Below, in pieces: positions 5,110 to 5,154 of a DNA stretch of 5,154 nucleotides. The DNA is taken from contig CAYMGQ010000049.1 of the NCBI GenBank assembly GCA_964390055.1, forward strand, positions 1 through 5,154, read 5' to 3'. The number at the start of each line of letters is the position of its first letter. Position 1 is the first letter of the stretch. The notes under the pieces were generated by a model. It was not told the origin of the DNA. It ran no database searches and was given only the letters and a program-made list of their open reading frames with translations. This DNA is from CAYMGQ01 sp964390055 (GTDB lineage Bacteria; Bacillota; Clostridia; Peptostreptococcales; Natronincolaceae). A program made the position numbers and the translations under genes.

Positions 5110-5154
5110 AAAATTACCCCAGGAATGGGGCTGGCTAATGAAAAAGAAAAAAGG
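5096..5154 (+). CDS. 5' end of a further gene, cut by the window edge
   Basis: An ATG at 5096 overlaps the end of the preceding gene by 14 bases and opens a frame to the right edge: MSRPKKLPQEWGWLMKKKK. The residues are basic and proline/tryptophan-containing; 19 codons are too few for a family call. A ribosome binding site (AAAGGAG, 5074-5080) is present but 15 bases away, so a downstream in-frame ATG at 5138 or another frame (ATG 5125) could be the true start. Confidence 0.35.
   Translation, partial: MSRPKKLPQEWGWLMKKKK

Noticed and set aside
5110..5140. CCCC...GGGG hairpin near the right edge as a terminator
   Set aside because: The stem is only 4 bp, no T-run follows, and it lies within a probable coding frame.
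1..5154. CRISPR array, insertion sequence, integrase or attachment site
   Set aside because: No regularly spaced repeats, transposase frame or terminal inverted repeats were seen; the 13-bp inverted match at 2021/2153 is explained by the RNA closing stem.

Overview
The window is a compact, AT-rich stretch (protein-coding parts look roughly 35-40% GC) with every recognisable gene on the + strand. Starts are mostly preceded by strong AAAGGAGG-type Shine-Dalgarno sites, genes abut or overlap by a few bases, and small unknown genes are frequent. This suggests a Firmicutes (Clostridia-like) genome, and the divergent sliding clamp, many tiny genes and lack of ordinary metabolic genes point to a phage, prophage or plasmid-like element. 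That assignment is inference; no structural phage gene, integrase or origin is visible.

Left part (1-2016): the 3' end of an unidentified gene, then a divergent DNA polymerase III beta clamp (dnaN-like, 356 aa), a 143-aa zinc-ribbon protein, and two small overlapping unknown genes (68 and 54 aa) that look translationally coupled.

Middle (2021-2165): a gene-free, GC-rich segment (about 57% GC at 2026-2160) that folds as a tRNA-like RNA. It has a perfect 13-bp closing stem, a D-arm-like hairpin, a long variable-arm-like hairpin and a textbook T-arm (GGTTCGAATCC), but no normal anticodon arm. It is not an ordinary tRNA. The best candidate is a bacterial Y RNA of the YrlA type, a tRNA mimic that partners with Ro60. 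What follows supports this: a 49-aa basic gene and then the 5' end of an rtcB RNA ligase gene, echoing the rsr-yrlBA-rtcBA order known from Salmonella. The rtcB copy is a fossil: it has an apparent 4-base deletion at the MPDVH motif, and its homology stops before the catalytic GVDIGCGM region, where it joins a start-less reading frame of another gene.

Right part (2967-5154): a RlaP-like nucleotidyltransferase (family named for association with RNA ligases) is followed, with stop/start overlap, by a 444-aa CCA-adding tRNA nucleotidyltransferase with an HD domain. A 44-aa helical protein and the start of another small gene come next. Together, the tRNA-mimic RNA, the RNA-ligase remnant and two RNA-type nucleotidyltransferases look like an RNA repair / RNA end-processing island that has partly decayed or been rearranged. 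No Ro60 (TROVE) gene lies in the window.
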